Program-made: the position numbers and the translations under genes
Assembly: GCA_021292105.1 (NCBI GenBank)
Contig: CM037869.1
Location: 35,033,835-35,097,834 of the forward strand
Direction: 5' to 3'
Origin: Anadara kagoshimensis
Lineage: Eukaryota > Mollusca > Bivalvia > Arcoida > Arcidae
DNA length: 64,000 bases
The notes under the pieces: model-generated
Databases searched by the model: none
What the model saw: the letters and a program-made list of their open reading frames with translations, nothing else
Told to the model about the DNA's origin: nothing
Shown here: positions 34,333-46,225 of the stretch, piece after piece
Layout of the letters: every line of letters begins with the position of its first letter
Position numbering within the stretch: position 1 is the stretch's first letter

Positions 34333-34604
34333 GATGATGAAAAATTAATCTGTTTTTTCACAAAGATATAATAGTAATTCAAGAGAATTAACTTGGGTTA
34401 TAAATTGGTTTTAAACACGAAATCTGAAGTTAAACACCCAATTATTATGCCTTTGTTTTCTCAACTGTTATTAATAAAATATCACTTTTAAAATAGATAT
34501 ATCGGAATTTGTATACATTATTTGTAACATAAGTGGGGTGGTTAGTAGATCTAGTAGTACAAATGTACTATAACTTCACCATTGTGCATTAATTTTCTTT
34601 AAAT

Positions 34605-34862
34605 TCTTTAATTACATATTATACCATTTTTTTAAATTTTACAGCACTAAACGGTCGGTTCGAAATACAATTCCTCATCAGTAGTGCTTGGACCAAAATT
34701 ATGAAACCAAAATTGTCTTCAAGATGTTGAAAAGATTACCAAAAGAACCAAAATATATTTTACCAAATTTAGCTAAGGAAATACTTTGCATGAGCTAGTA
34801 TACCTTAGCTTTTGAGAAATTTCAAATTTTAATTTGCAGCAAATTTAGACATTGTTTTAACA
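34605..34862 (-). mobile_element. Retrozyme-like element
   Basis: On the minus strand the body (AGCTAAGGTATACTAGCTCA, AAGTATTTCCTTAGCTAAAT, GGTAAAATATATTTTGGTTC, CATCTTGAAGACAATTTTGG) leads into a full-length hammerhead at 34643-34688, followed by AATATGTAATTA. Its 5' boundary is not clear. Confidence 0.8.
34643..34688 (-). ncRNA. Hammerhead ribozyme, nearly intact
   Basis: On the minus strand, stem I is AGCACTA/TAGTGCT and the core CTGATGA is intact (34675-34681). Stem II GGAAT/TGT/ATTTC includes one G-U pair. The GAA box is present, but the next base, which should be A pairing with U at the cleavage site, is C (34658). Stem III is CG..CG and the cleavage triplet is GTT. All strictly catalytic bases remain; only the closing pair of stem III is broken, so reduced activity is possible. 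Confidence 0.82.
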
Positions 34863-35274
34863 TGTGCTTCTTTTAATTCCCGCTCTATATCTTGTTTACC
34901 TGTTTTGACATCACCATATGCATGTCGTGTTCATTGTAACGCTGGTAACATGAACTTGTGTAATTATATATTGAAATATATACAATTTATCAACAAACCA
35001 AGTTGCAATTTCGTAAGTGGTTCCACAACTAAAACCTGCACTCACTGAGCACCTGGTCTCACTTGCCAGTTTTCAAATTTTTTACTTTGTGTTTCGGTAT
35101 GGATCGGTATGCTCGTTGGCGATTTCTCGTTAGTTTCTAACTCAAAGTATTAAAATATCTGGCATATGCCATATAGTTAAAGGAATCAAATTTTATATAT
35201 TTCCAAACTACTTTAAAACATGCAATTTTGCAAACCTTGTTTACCTTCGATTTGCACTTATTACAACCAGTTAT

Positions 35275-35400
35275 TACTGTAGCAGTCTGGGAAGCTCAGT
35301 TGGTCGATCACTCTCCTATAGTGCTCTAGGTCCGACCCTGCATTTTTCTCCTTCCTGTTACAGTTTGGTGGTCAATGTAACGAAGTGGCGAACTGGCAAT
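35275..35400 (+). mobile_element. tRNA-derived SINE, copy 2 (head degraded)
   Basis: GGGAAGCTCAGTTGGTCGAT forms the A-box region; the B-box is damaged (AGGTCCGACCCTG). The body TTTTTCTCCTTCCTGTTACA matches the SINE at 4120. Confidence 0.65.
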
Positions 35401-35485
35401 TTCGGGCCGAATACAGCCCTTCTGAGGCAATTTGTGCAATATTTACCACTTTATATCTTGGGAATCTAAAAAATAACAGGACAAG

Positions 35486-35588
35486 AATGTGTTGGTAGCT
35501 CGGTTGGTAGACTCGCCTATAGTGCGGGAGGTCCCTGGTTCGATCTCCGGTCCGACCCTTGCATTTTTCTCTCCCTCCTGTTACATTA
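35486..35588 (+). mobile_element. tRNA-derived SINE, copy 3 (best head)
   Basis: GTTGGTAGCTCGGTTGGTAG (A-box) and GGTTCGATCTCC (B-box) fold into a recognisable cloverleaf with loop CTATAGT (anticodon-like ATA). The body ends CTCCCTCCTGTTACAT. The acceptor stem has a mismatch, so it is a SINE head rather than a tRNA gene. Confidence 0.7.
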
Positions 35589-35589
35589 C

Positions 35590-36660
35590 GTATACAATAA
35601 ACAATTTATAAGCAGTCTAGCTATAACGTATATTAATGGAATTCTGAATCCTTAAAGAATACCATTTACTGTTTTCACAATCAAATAAAGGGAAAAAACA
35701 ATATTATAATGTTTGTTTGTTATTCTTTTTGCAGTATACAATTTGTCATAATTATATGTAAATGTAATTGTCTTGGTTATTTCTAAGTAATTGTCTAAAG
35801 ACGGAACGTACCATTATCTTATTGACCCCATGTAATTTGTTCTGATCTTGGGCACAAATTATCGTTAATTTGCTGTGAAATAGAAAGTATTGAAATTCCG
35901 GCATTCATCTTAAGCGCTCAAATCAAATTACGTCAATTTTTCTAAAAACCGCCAATTATTTTGTGACTTGAAGCTGAATGCTTCTAATAGAATTACTTGT
36001 ATTCCAAGTTCATTTTGTCTTTCCCTTTTAGCATTCTACAATCAACCAATGATTCTTCGGAGAAACTCATCCCTTTGAATAGTTAAATATCTTTGCAAAT
36101 GGGATGAATTGAATGATAATGTGAGAAACTAAACGTTTAAATGGTTGGCATACAAATAAGACACTATGGATGAAAAACAAATTTACAAACACTAATTAAT
36201 ATACTCTTATTTAGGGTTTAGTACCAAAGCGATTTAACAATCATGACTTGGTTAATTGTTTCTTATTGAAGCCGGTAGAAAATTAAGTGTTTCTAACCCC
36301 CAAATGTTTATTTTAATTTAAAATTATTAAATTTAGTTGATTTGACAAATTATCTTTAATTATGGCAATTTTGTATATTAATAAGCCCTGAAGGAAAAAT
36401 TTGAAGGAACAGATCTGACAAATGAAACGGAATATTATTTCAATGCTTGATGCAGTCTGTTGAAATTAGGCATTCTGCAAACATTTTGATTATCATGAAT
36501 AGCAAAACAATCCAAGGAGATTTTTGCAAGTGCTTATGCAACTGCTCCTGGAAATTTTTGACCTCAACATTTTTACACCTGGAGGAGGTCGGTACGAAAT
36601 TTTGAAAATCCGTTAGAAGCATATGCGATGCTGTAAAATACATGCAAAGAAGATGGTTTG
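35590..36660. other. Unique AT-rich stretch
   Basis: No shared repeat or gene recognised. Confidence 0.45.
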
Positions 36661-36664
36661 GTCC

Positions 36665-37395
36665 ACCATTCTAACCACAACACTGGATAAATTTGTTTCC
36701 CATATTTACCAATATTCCTCCATAGCCACTTCTGGAAATTTGAAATCAGTGGAGTGGAAAGGAGTAGTGGTGTTTTACGCCAAAGTCAATATGCTTTCAC
36801 TTATTCGAAGCGGTCGGTTTTAGAATGATGGGGTATCAGTACTCGAGGGTATAACCGCAACACTAGATATATTTGTTTCCCATATTAACCAATATTCATC
36901 CATAGCCACCTCTGGAAATTTGAAATCAGTGGAGTGGAAAGGAGTAGTGGTGTTTTACGCCAAAGTCAATATGCTTTCACTTATTCGAAGCGGTCGGTTT
37001 TAGAATGGTGGGGTATCAGTACTCGAGGGTATAACCGCAACACTAGATATATTTGTTTCCCATATTAACCAATATTCATCCATAGCCACCTCTGGAAATT
37101 TGAAATCAGTGGAGTGGAAAGGAGTAGTGGTGTTTTACGCCAAAGTCAATATGCTTTCACTTATTCGAAGCGGTCGGTTTTAGAATGGTGGGGTATCAGT
37201 ACTCGAGAGTATAACCGCAACACTGGATATATTTGTTTCCCATATTAACCAATATCCGCCCACCTCTGGGGATTTTGGAATCAGTGGAGTGGAGTAGAGT
37301 ATCCGTTTTTGCGCCCAAGTCAAGATTCTTTCACATATATAGAGGCGGTCAGTTCTGGGATGTTGGTGAAAACTGGTACTCAGAGAAAAGCACAG
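36665..37395. repeat. 180-bp tandem array, four units
   Basis: ACTCGAG(G/A)GTATAACCGCA starts at 36841, 37021 and 37201, exactly 180 bp apart. The unit contains GAAATTTGAAATCAGTGGAG and ATTCGAAGCGGTCGG. The two central units (36841-37200) are almost identical, while the first and last are diverged and the last is shortened. This points to recent expansion in the middle. The open frames here are repeat shadows. Confidence 0.95.
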
Positions 37396-37659
37396 GCCTT
37401 TGGCAAGCGAGCTGACATACTTTCACACACTAGGATCTGCCCGGGTAGGATTCGAACATAGGCAGAAAGGCGGTATGATCCGTAAACTCGCATCTTAGAC
37501 CACTCGTCAACCGAGATCCCTTAATAACCAATGAGCTGCTTCTATATTGCATTTAATTGTGTCTCTTGTTCTAGCTTACCTTACCTTTTGCAGTGTTTCC
37601 AGCAACGAGCTGCTTACACTCTCTATTATTTGTGATATTAGGAAATTAAGACTGACTTG

Positions 37660-37838
37660 TTAAGTTTTTGGCGGATGTAGCTAGCTAGACAGGGGGTGCT
37701 TAGCCTTCCGGAGCACCCGGCCTCACTTCCCTGGTGGAAGTTCACATGTCTAACCTGACTTGTCAGTTCCAAAGTTTTTACTTTGCTTCTGGATTGTGAT
37801 TCGGACATGGATAAGTATGTTTGTTTTTGATTATACAA
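37660..37838 (-). mobile_element. 290-bp interspersed repeat
   Basis: GTAGCTAGCTAGACAGGGGG, CTTCCGGAGCACCCGGCCTC, GGTGGAAGTTCACATG, TGGATTGTGATTCGGACATG and TATGTTTGTTTTTGATT. The translated core gives HQGSEAGCSGRLSTPCL on the minus strand. Confidence 0.85.
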
Positions 37839-37954
37839 AATTTATACTAAGCTTATGCCATGGGTAGAAAAAATATGAATCTTGATTAATTTTAGTAGTT
37901 GTTTGTTGAGCTTAAATCAATGTAACTGTAGATTGTTTATTTAAACTTAGAGGG

Positions 37955-40900
37955 TCTCTCTGTCTTGGTTAAAATCAAACTTTCAGGGAAAGTTTGCCAG
38001 TTTACTTGCTGGATGCTCTGGTGTCAGCACCACCACAGATCATTTTTGATTGGCCTTCAAACACTATTATTCAACTTCACTTCGCTCCGCTCATGTATTT
38101 CAGTAAGTTCCATAAGACAGACAGTTCCTGTAAAGTTAGATGCAAAAATGTTTAAAATCAATTTGAAAATTAATAGAATTTTTAATTTTGATGAATTTAT
38201 AGTTGTGCGTCATTTGTTATAATTTTTGACATATTGTGTATTCCTTTTCCCGTCATTTTGTTGCCTAAGTTCGAATTTCAGTTTGTCATTTCGCGAGTGG
38301 AATGTCGGTGGTTTTATCCGATTACTCCGGGTTCCTCCACCATCACAGAATTGCCTCAATACAAGTAAAAGAGTGATGATTAGGTCTCCAAGACCTCAAA
38401 TCCCATTACCCCATTCCACTTTGCTCCATTTTATATTTCAGTTAATTCTATAAATTAAACAGTTCTGTTAATTAAATTGCAAAAATGTTAGAAACCAAAT
38501 TAAGAATTAAAAATTTAAAAAAAGATTTTTGAAAACTAATTAGTAGTGCGTCATTTGAACTATTATTTGAAATAATGTGTATTAAATTCCCAGTCATTTT
38601 GTCCCCTAGGTTAGAATTCCACTTTGGCAGATCTTGTCACGTTTCGCGGAAGTTTGTCAGTTCTGTTGCCGAATGCCGAGGTTTTTATCACATCAACGAC
38701 AGCCTCGATGTGAGAAAAAGTTGATAAGGCTTCAAATACCATTACTCCACTCCACTTTTATGATGTTATATTTTAGTATAAACTCCATAAAACATACAGT
38801 TTCTGTCAAGAAAGATGCAAAAATGTTAAAAATGGAATTAAAACATTAAAAGAATTTAGATGAATTTTTAGTTGTACGTCAATTGTGCTATTATGACATA
38901 ATTGTGTATTCCTTTCTGCTTCATTTTGTTGATAAGGTTTGAACTCCTGTTTGTCATTTCGCGAGTGGAATATCGGTGGTTTGATACCCCCCCCCCCCCA
39001 CCATCACAGAACTGCCTCGATATAAATGAAAGCTCAAACGTCATAACCCCATTCTACTTCGGTCCACTCATATATTTCAGTAAGTTCCACAAGACATCCA
39101 GTTCCCGTTAAGGTTAAGTTAGATACAGAATTGTTCAAATATCAAATTAAGAATTAAAAATTAAAAGAATTTTAATTAATTATAAGTTGTACGTTATTTG
39201 GACTATTATTTGTCATATTGTGTATTTCTTTCTCCGTCATTTTGATACTAGGTTCGAATTCCAGTTTGTCATTTCGCGAGTGTAATGTCAGTGGTTTTAT
39301 CCGGATATTCTGATTTCCTACACCATCACAGAACTGCCTCGATATAAGTGAAAGAGTGATGATAAGACCTCAAACATCATAATCACATTCCACTTCGCTC
39401 CAGTCATATATTTCAGCAAGTTCAACAAGTCATGCAATTCCCGTTAAGTTAGATAAAGAATTGTTTAAATATCAAATTAAGAATTAAAAATTAAAAGAAT
39501 TTTGATACAGAATTGTTTAAATATCAAATTAAGAATTAAAAATTAAAAGAATTTTGATGAATTATTAATTGGACTATTATTTGTATTGATGAATTGTTAG
39601 TTGTACGTCATTTGTGCTATTATGTGACATATTGTGTATTCCTTTCTCCGTCATTTGTTTCCTAGGTTCGAATTCCAGTTTGTCATTTTTGAGAGTGGAT
39701 TGTCGAAGGTTTTTTCCGGATATTTTGATTTCCATCACCATCACAGAGCTACCTCGATATAAGTTAAAGAGTGATGATTAGACCTCAAACATCATAACCC
39801 TATTCCACTTCGGTCCACTCATATATTTCAGTAAGCTCCATAACACATACAGTTCCCGTTAAGTTAGATAGTTAAATAAGAAATGTTTAAATATCAAATT
39901 AAGAATTAAAAATTTAAAAACAAAGGTTTTTGAAAACTAATTAGATGTGCGTCATTTGGACTATTTTTGACATAGCGTGTATTCAATTCTCAGTCATTTC
40001 GTTGAATAGGTAAGAATTCCAAATGGGTAGATCTTGTCACGTTTCGCGGAAGTTTGTCAGTTCTGTTGCCGAATGTCGGTTTTTATCCGGTTACACCCGT
40101 TTCCAACGACAGCCTCGATGTGAGAGAATGTTGATAGGAATTCAAATACCATTACTCAACTCCACTTTAATGATATTATATTTTAGTAAACTCCATAAAA
40201 CATACAGTCTCTGTCAAGAAAGATGCAAAAATGTTTAAAATGGAATTAAAAAATTAAAAGACATTTGATGAATTTTTAGTTGTACGTCAATTGTGCTATT
40301 ATTTGACATAATTGTGTATTCCTTTCTGCTTCATTTTGTTGATAAGGTTTGAACTCCTGTTTGTCATTTAGCGAGTGGAATATCGGTGGTTTTATTCGGA
40401 TATTCTGATTTCCTGCACCATCACAGAACTGCCTCGATATAAGTGAAAAGGTGATGCTTAGACCTCAATCATCATAACCACATTTTACTTCGCTCCACTC
40501 ATACATTTCAGTGAGTTCAACAAGTCATGCAATTCCCGTTAAGTTAGATGCAGAATTGTTTAAATATCAAATTAAGAATTAAAAATTAAAAGACTTTTGA
40601 TGAATTATTAGTTGTACGTTATTTGGACTATTATTTGACATATTGTGTATTCCGTTCTCCGTCATTTCGTCGCCTAGATTCGAATTCCACTTGGACAGAT
40701 CGTGTCTGAGAAAATTTGTCATTTCGCGAGTGGAATGTCGATGGTTTTATCCGGATATTCTGATTTTCTCCACCATCACAGAACTGCCTCGATATAAGTG
40801 AAAGGGTGATGATTAGACCTCAAACATCATAACCTCCACTTCGCTCTACTTGTATATTTCAATATTTACATTTATAACGTTTGATTTTGTTAAACTCTGT

Positions 40901-41400
40901 TTGAGACCAAATGAAGTTATAGGATTATAATTACATTTGCTAATGTGACGTCACTCATCTCTTACTAACGCCTATACCAGTGACGTCATTGATTGGCTGT
41001 TCCAACGATTGGAATTTCATGTCGTACACGATAGTGTTTTAAATTTATTTCAGGATTCAAAAACAAAAATAAGATTTTCAAAAATTGAGAAATGTAAACA
41101 TAACTGAATTGAACAACTTCCATTGCCGTGCAAGCAAACTAATTATAACGCGCTTGTGCCTTATTCAGTTTGCTTTACACGGCAATGGAAGTTATAGCAT
41201 CCATAAACGCCATTTCTGGACAGTTCAATGGTTAAGTAAGTTCCACAAGACTAACAGTTCCCATTAAGTTAGATACAGAAATGTTTAAATATCAAATTCA
41301 GAATTAAAAATTTAAATAATTTTGATTAATTATAAGTTGTACGTCATTTGGACTATTTTTGACATCTTGCGTATTTCCTTTCTTCCCCATTTGTATTATT
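37955..41400. repeat. Array of about ten units of 316-350 bp
   Basis: The anchor GTGTATT(C) occurs at 38237, 38577, 38904, 39220, 39634, 39977, 40314, 40645 and 41369. Each unit carries AGTTTGTCATTTCGCGAGTG, CCACCATCACAGAACTGCCT, CGATATAAGTGAAAG and TCAAATTAAGAATTAAAAAT. The 414-bp spacing near 39500 includes a duplicated 50-bp block. The large last spacing is explained by an inserted element (40861-41234). One unit has a C13 run (38987-38999). Units are moderately diverged, so the array is old. Open frames inside are repeat shadows. Confidence 0.92.
40861..41234 (-). mobile_element. CRE-containing repeat, copy 3, inserted in the array
   Basis: The array sequence TATATTTCA / AGTAAGTTCCACAAGAC is split here, so both boundaries are visible. 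On the minus strand the element starts TAACCATTGAACTGTCCAGA, then an inverted-repeat hairpin (ACTTCCATTGCCGTG...CACGGCAATGGAAGTT), then a body with TGACGTCA-type sites at about 40948 and 40981. It is about 374 bp long with no protein. Confidence 0.88.
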
Positions 41401-42240
41401 TTACACAAAGTGTTCATTCTTCCTCAACTTTCCATTATTCCAATTACATTTTTTTATTTTGTTAATTCTGAAATGAATTTGATTTTAGGCTCATAGTAGG
41501 GGATTGTTCTATTAATTTAGTTATATGAAGAATTAAAGAATGAGTTAGAAAAGAAAAAAAACCTTATTAAAGAAAACAAACAGCGTAATACAGTCTTCTA
41601 TTATGCCTTATAAATTAAAAGACTCGAGTTGGTGTTGTAACGTATTAATTTCAAATTAACTAAGAAAAAGCGTGTGAAATTGCATAAAGTTTAATTGAAA
41701 ATTTAATAGATTTCCTTAGAAATCATTCATTTTAGAATAAAAAAACTGTTTAAAAAAAGCTATGCAGGTCAAAATGAAACCAATGAAGGAAATAAAGGAA
41801 TAAGAAAACATGTTTAGTTATAATTCACGGGGAGAAAATGAGTAGCGAGGTTTTTATGTCAAAATAAAGCCTTATAATATCAACAAACTTCATCAAATGG
41901 TATTTGTTCAAGAAGCCTTGTCACATAATATCATTACAAATCTTATTATCTCTTAGTGTTGTATAGATTCATTCCATATCAACCTCTATCAATCCTAAAT
42001 TAAACAACGTGGTATTTTTACGTTGATTAAAACGCAAGAAAACAACAAGAGAGAATTCTGTTCCTATATTCATTAATCTTGCAAAGGCGATTATTTGATA
42101 AATATCAATCTATTGTAGAATTTCTTTTGGCTGCTTAGGAAATAAGACAAAATACTGAATGGATATTTTTAGTGAATAAAGTCGGATTTATCAAACCAGC
42201 TGATATTGTCTGTCTTCTCCGGCTCGGATTTTATCCATTG
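41401..42240. other. Unique AT-rich stretch
   Basis: No shared repeat or gene recognised. Confidence 0.45.
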
Positions 42241-42243
42241 TTG

Positions 42244-42452
42244 CTGTACAGACCTGTCGAAAGTTTAACACTATGCAAACAAATTAGTGTCGAATTGGCA
42301 GCTCAACTTGGCTATATCTCGACAGCTTTTTGGCAGCTGATTCCTATCTCTTGGCAGCTGCTTATCCATATATCAGCCACTTGACAGCCTAACGTTGACT
42401 CCTTTTCGTTAAGCTCAGTGTTAAACTTTCGACAAGTCTTTACCGTATAGCC
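42244..42452. mobile_element. CCTGTCGAAAG MITE, complete copy
   Basis: Starts GTACAGACCTGTCGAAAGTT and ends GTGTTAAACTTTCGACAAGT then CTTTACCGTA. About 208 bp. The open frame 42172-42384 overlaps it and is not a gene. Confidence 0.88.
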
Positions 42453-42993
42453 TGTTTTTGTTTAATATTAAGGGCTTTATTTTCTATTAAGTTCATTTCT
42501 TTCATTAATCCTTTTTACTTATCCTTAGACATCTGATGTTCGGAAGTGTCCTTACCAAAGCAACAAAAATAATTTGTTCATCTTAAATACATCTATGAAG
42601 AAAACGGAAACAAAACCGGAGATTCCGTAGGCTAAATGCGTTGTATTCGCTTTTGTGACAATTAAAAGAGCTCACAAACAATGTTTTTAATGAGAAATTC
42701 TGGAAACGCAATCTGTTATTTGTACGATTCAGGTGTGATTCGGGCATTTTAGATGTATCAATGTCGAGAGCATATAATTCTTATCAATTAGGAACAAAAA
42801 TTTTATTCATTGGGAGTCCGTCTCTACGGTGCTCTTTATTGAATTCTCTTCAAACCTTAAGGGAAATTTTCCATAACTTGTGTCATTTATTTCTTTTTAG
42901 TTTCACACAATATCACATGTTTTGGACTAATTGTGGTATTACTAAAAATAACTTTTTCTCTTATAAATCAGAGTTTATAGTTTCATAAAAAGA

Positions 42994-42995
42994 TC

Positions 42996-43030
<35 letters not shown>

Positions 43031-43100
43031 TAAATGTAATAATAATAATAGTAATAATAATAATTTATGTTATAATAATAATAATAATAATAATTCATGT

Positions 43101-43135
<35 letters not shown>

Positions 43136-43195
43136 ATGTTATAATGATAATAATCATGAATAATAATCATGAATAATAATGATGATGATGATAAT
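42994..43195. repeat. AAT microsatellite with higher-order units
   Basis: (AAT)n of about 200 bp is broken by TTATGTTATAATAATAATAA and TTCATGTTATAAT blocks repeating every 45-50 bp. Confidence 0.95.
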
Positions 43196-43351
43196 TCAAA
43201 AATCTCATTGCAAATGCCACCAATTTGAAAAAATGGACTGTAAAAATATTTGTTTAAACTGTTTCTTTTTTTTTTACTTTATAATCAGTGGTCCTTATGC
43301 GTTTGTCTTTTTTCATCTTGTTGGATTGAAAATGACAAGCTTTTTAAATAA

Positions 43352-43480
43352 TAGTACAGACCTGTCGAAAGTTTAACTTAGAGGTAACAAAAAAGGAATC
43401 AAAGTTGACTGCCGAGTGGCTGAGATATATATTGATAGCTAGTTGTCGAAAAACTACCAAGACAATATCAGCTTCCGGAT
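43352..43480. mobile_element. CCTGTCGAAAG MITE, 5' end only
   Basis: AGTACAGACCTGTCGAAAGT begins it; interior GACTGCCGAGTGGCTGAGAT follows. No matching right end is seen within 500 bp. Confidence 0.75.
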
Positions 43481-43868
43481 TCATATTAGTAGATTTTTAT
43501 AGAAATTAGTCATTTTCACAATTAAATTTTAAATAAATTTTCCGAATTTCATTTATCAACTAATAAGATTAATTTTATTTCGATAATATTACGATTTATT
43601 TCAGGCTAGAATGGAACAAAAATAATTTAAAAAAATATATATAATGAGTTACGGTAAGCAAGAAATATTATGTAAATGTTACGAGATCGTTAAATAATTT
43701 ACTCATGTTCTTACGATTACGTATTCCGGATCCGTTTTTCATCTTCAAAGCAATATTTTCATAACCTTTATCATAACCGTTATTTGTTTATTTATTTATC
43801 TAGTTTATAGAAAATAATTAAAAACATCTTAAAAAGAAACGTGTCGTGGTTTTGCACGTGCATAAGGG

Positions 43869-44111
43869 TTGCAATTTGACATCGTTAATCATTTTATGTA
43901 TCTTAATTTTCAATTTATTAGTTCAATGCACGGCCCGCTCCCCGCGGGATACTACTATTTCGTCTCTGATTTCCTTTATTTTGGCGCGGAACAGCTCGTG
44001 CAGTTATGGAATAATCATTTTCAAGGTTATAGGTGGCCTTTATTTGCTCGTGATTTTCAATTTTCCATAACGTACACACAGACAGAATATCGCTTAATAA
44101 AATCAGAATAG
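43869..44111 (+). CDS. Possible coding fragment, unknown protein
   Basis: An 80-codon frame whose central part is richer in G+C than its neighbours (CCCGCTCCCCGCGGGATACT). It reads GYYYFVSDFLYFGAEQL and LWNNHFQGYRWPLFARD. The composition is protein-like, but no family is recognised and a second frame (43846-44070) overlaps on the same strand. It may be an isolated exon or chance. Confidence 0.2.
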   Translation: MQFDIVNHFMYLNFQFISSMHGPLPAGYYYFVSDFLYFGAEQLVQLWNNHFQGYRWPLFARDFQFSITYTQTEYRLIKSE

Positions 44112-45052
44112 AAGATTTGTCAAGATGATAAAATCATTTCAATAAGATGTTGTATATGTATTCATTTTAATTATTCTTATAACATGTACGACTTAAGCAA
44201 ACTCCATGGTGCAGGTCATGGGGATGTCGTAGAAATGCTCTCGTTTTTATTCTTTTTTACCTCCCCTATATGATATCAAATGATTCAATTACTTTTTTGA
44301 TCTTATTTTCTCATGAAAATGTAATTCACATGCTTTTGTGTGTGTTTTTCTTTCTTTTTCATAAACGATAAAACATATTTCTTTTTTTCCTTTATAAAAA
44401 TTTGATGCATTTTTGTATCACAATCTACCGCAGTGCTTGTTTTAACAATGAGTTATGGCATTCCAAGACGCATTTTTTGTTTTGGCAAGAAAATATCAAA
44501 TTTCATGTCAAATGACATTGCCTACTGTCGCGAACACTTTTTACTATTATCAATTTCAATAATTTCACACTTTCATTGGGAATTCATTTTCTTAGTTTTA
44601 TGCGATAACCGTTCAGATCGCACGTGAAATGTTTCACCATGATTCACTTCCTGGGTAAATAAAGCATGAAATTGATCATGATGTGCACGAGCACGGTTTC
44701 CGGTTCATTTCAAGTGTCAATTTTCTTAATAGAGCTATCGTTTTATGAAAGGGTTAATCTTATAATTCTTAAAGATATGAAAGCACTCGCTGATAATTAT
44801 TTTACATGTTTTCTGCCACACCGCGAGGGTTAAACTTATTTGACAAGTTCTTTGCCACATCGATAGAGTGAATAGAAACTTTTATAAATCCTACTTCATA
44901 TTATTATATAATGTTCCTGTCTGAAAGATTCCAAAGATTCAATATCAATAGAGAGACATAATCATTTTTGTCGTCAACGTCCCTTTTTATTGATGGTCCG
45001 TGAATAAAACTAAAACACAGACTTAATACATGCATCTCATATTCAATTCAAA

Positions 45053-45440
45053 CCACTGCTGAAGCTCAGTTGGTAGAGTGCTCTGTAGCAACTCCTAGTG
45101 AAGTCTAACGCCCAATGAAGTCCGGACTTCATTAGGACTTGAAACAATGCTCGCTCCGTAAGTGAAAGATCGTGGGTTCGAACCCCGACCGAGTCTTACC
45201 CAAGACTTGAAAGTGGGTAGTGACTGTTCTTTCGCCAAGCACTCAGCATTACGAAATGAAAATCGCAATTCTTTTGGATGGGAACTTAAAATAAACGAGG
45301 TCCCGTGTTGCGGTAGGCGTGGCACGATAAAGAACCCTGCTGTATAATGCCATCAGCGCATTACAGAAGCAAAATTTCCACACCTTTGCCTATAGCTGGA
45401 GCCGTCTCTATATAAGTGAAATATTCTTGACTGGGAAGTA
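45053..45440 (+). mobile_element. tRNA-derived SINE (GGTCCCGTG family) with an insert in its head
   Basis: A-box AGCTCAGTTGGTAGAGTGCT, then about 75 bp extra including a perfect 20-base palindrome (45114-45133), then CGTAAGTGAAAGATCGTGGG and B-box GGTTCGAACCCC. The body continues AAGACTTGAAAGTGGGTAGT, AACGAGGTCCCGTGTTGCGG and ATAATGCCATCAGCGCATTA, with a tail ATAAGTGAAATATTCTTGAC. Without the insert the head would resemble a tRNA with CGT at the anticodon position. Confidence 0.85.
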
Positions 45441-46225
45441 AAACATCTTTACTCAAGTCAACTCATATTCAAATCAAAATTGTGTCTTTTAATGCCTATC
45501 AAAACACTATAATTTAACATTATAAGGCTATCCCATCTATACCGTATGTTATTATATGATGATGAAGAGATTTGCAAATGTATAAATGTTATGTTGAATT
45601 CCATAATAATAAAAATATAAAAAAGAAAAAGATATACTTGACAACAACAAATGTGTCTAAAACACGAAGCAATAAAGGTTAACTAAAGAAACAATCAAAT
45701 AAGACACACAATAGAAATAGATAAGGCCCAGTTTTCAGGATATCTTAAAAATTAAACTATATTATTCAGGTATCAAATTTAAATTTAAATTGTGAAACAG
45801 GTGCCTGGTCTATACTTTTAAAGTGATTAAAATAAATAATTTTCAAAATTCAAAATAATTATTCTGCCTATTTCTAAAATATAAATCATGACAATATTTG
45901 ACAGTTATGTTTAATGGAATACTAGATGAATAAAATCTAGAATTAATGTAATAAATAATATAAGCAAAAAAAAGTTTATTAAGATTTTCTCGCTAATGAA
46001 AACATTTCGAGTTTTTCGCGTAATTCTATTTTTCACATTCAGATGGCAATCAAAACAAACGGGAGTTAATGTTATTAATTTTTTTGCGATAATTTATTTT
46101 CGTGTTTTGTAACTCTCGAAAATTTACACAGAAATAAAAAGGGACGCGAAAAAGTGCCGATTTACAGTGTATACATCGGGAAAAAGACGAACGTACATTA
46201 GACTTTGTAATTACTGTTCGAGTTA

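Noticed and set aside
35486-35560. Functional tRNA gene
   Set aside because: A cloverleaf can be drawn, but the acceptor stem has a mismatch, the anticodon would be unusual, and the same 3' body follows other tRNA-like heads, so it is a SINE.
45095-45347. Open frames on both strands near 45.2 kb
   Set aside because: They are translations of the tRNA-derived SINE body on either strand.
46005-46180. Possible second CGCG-type MITE
   Set aside because: TTTCGCG and TTTACAGTGTA occur, but no convincing inverted left end could be found.
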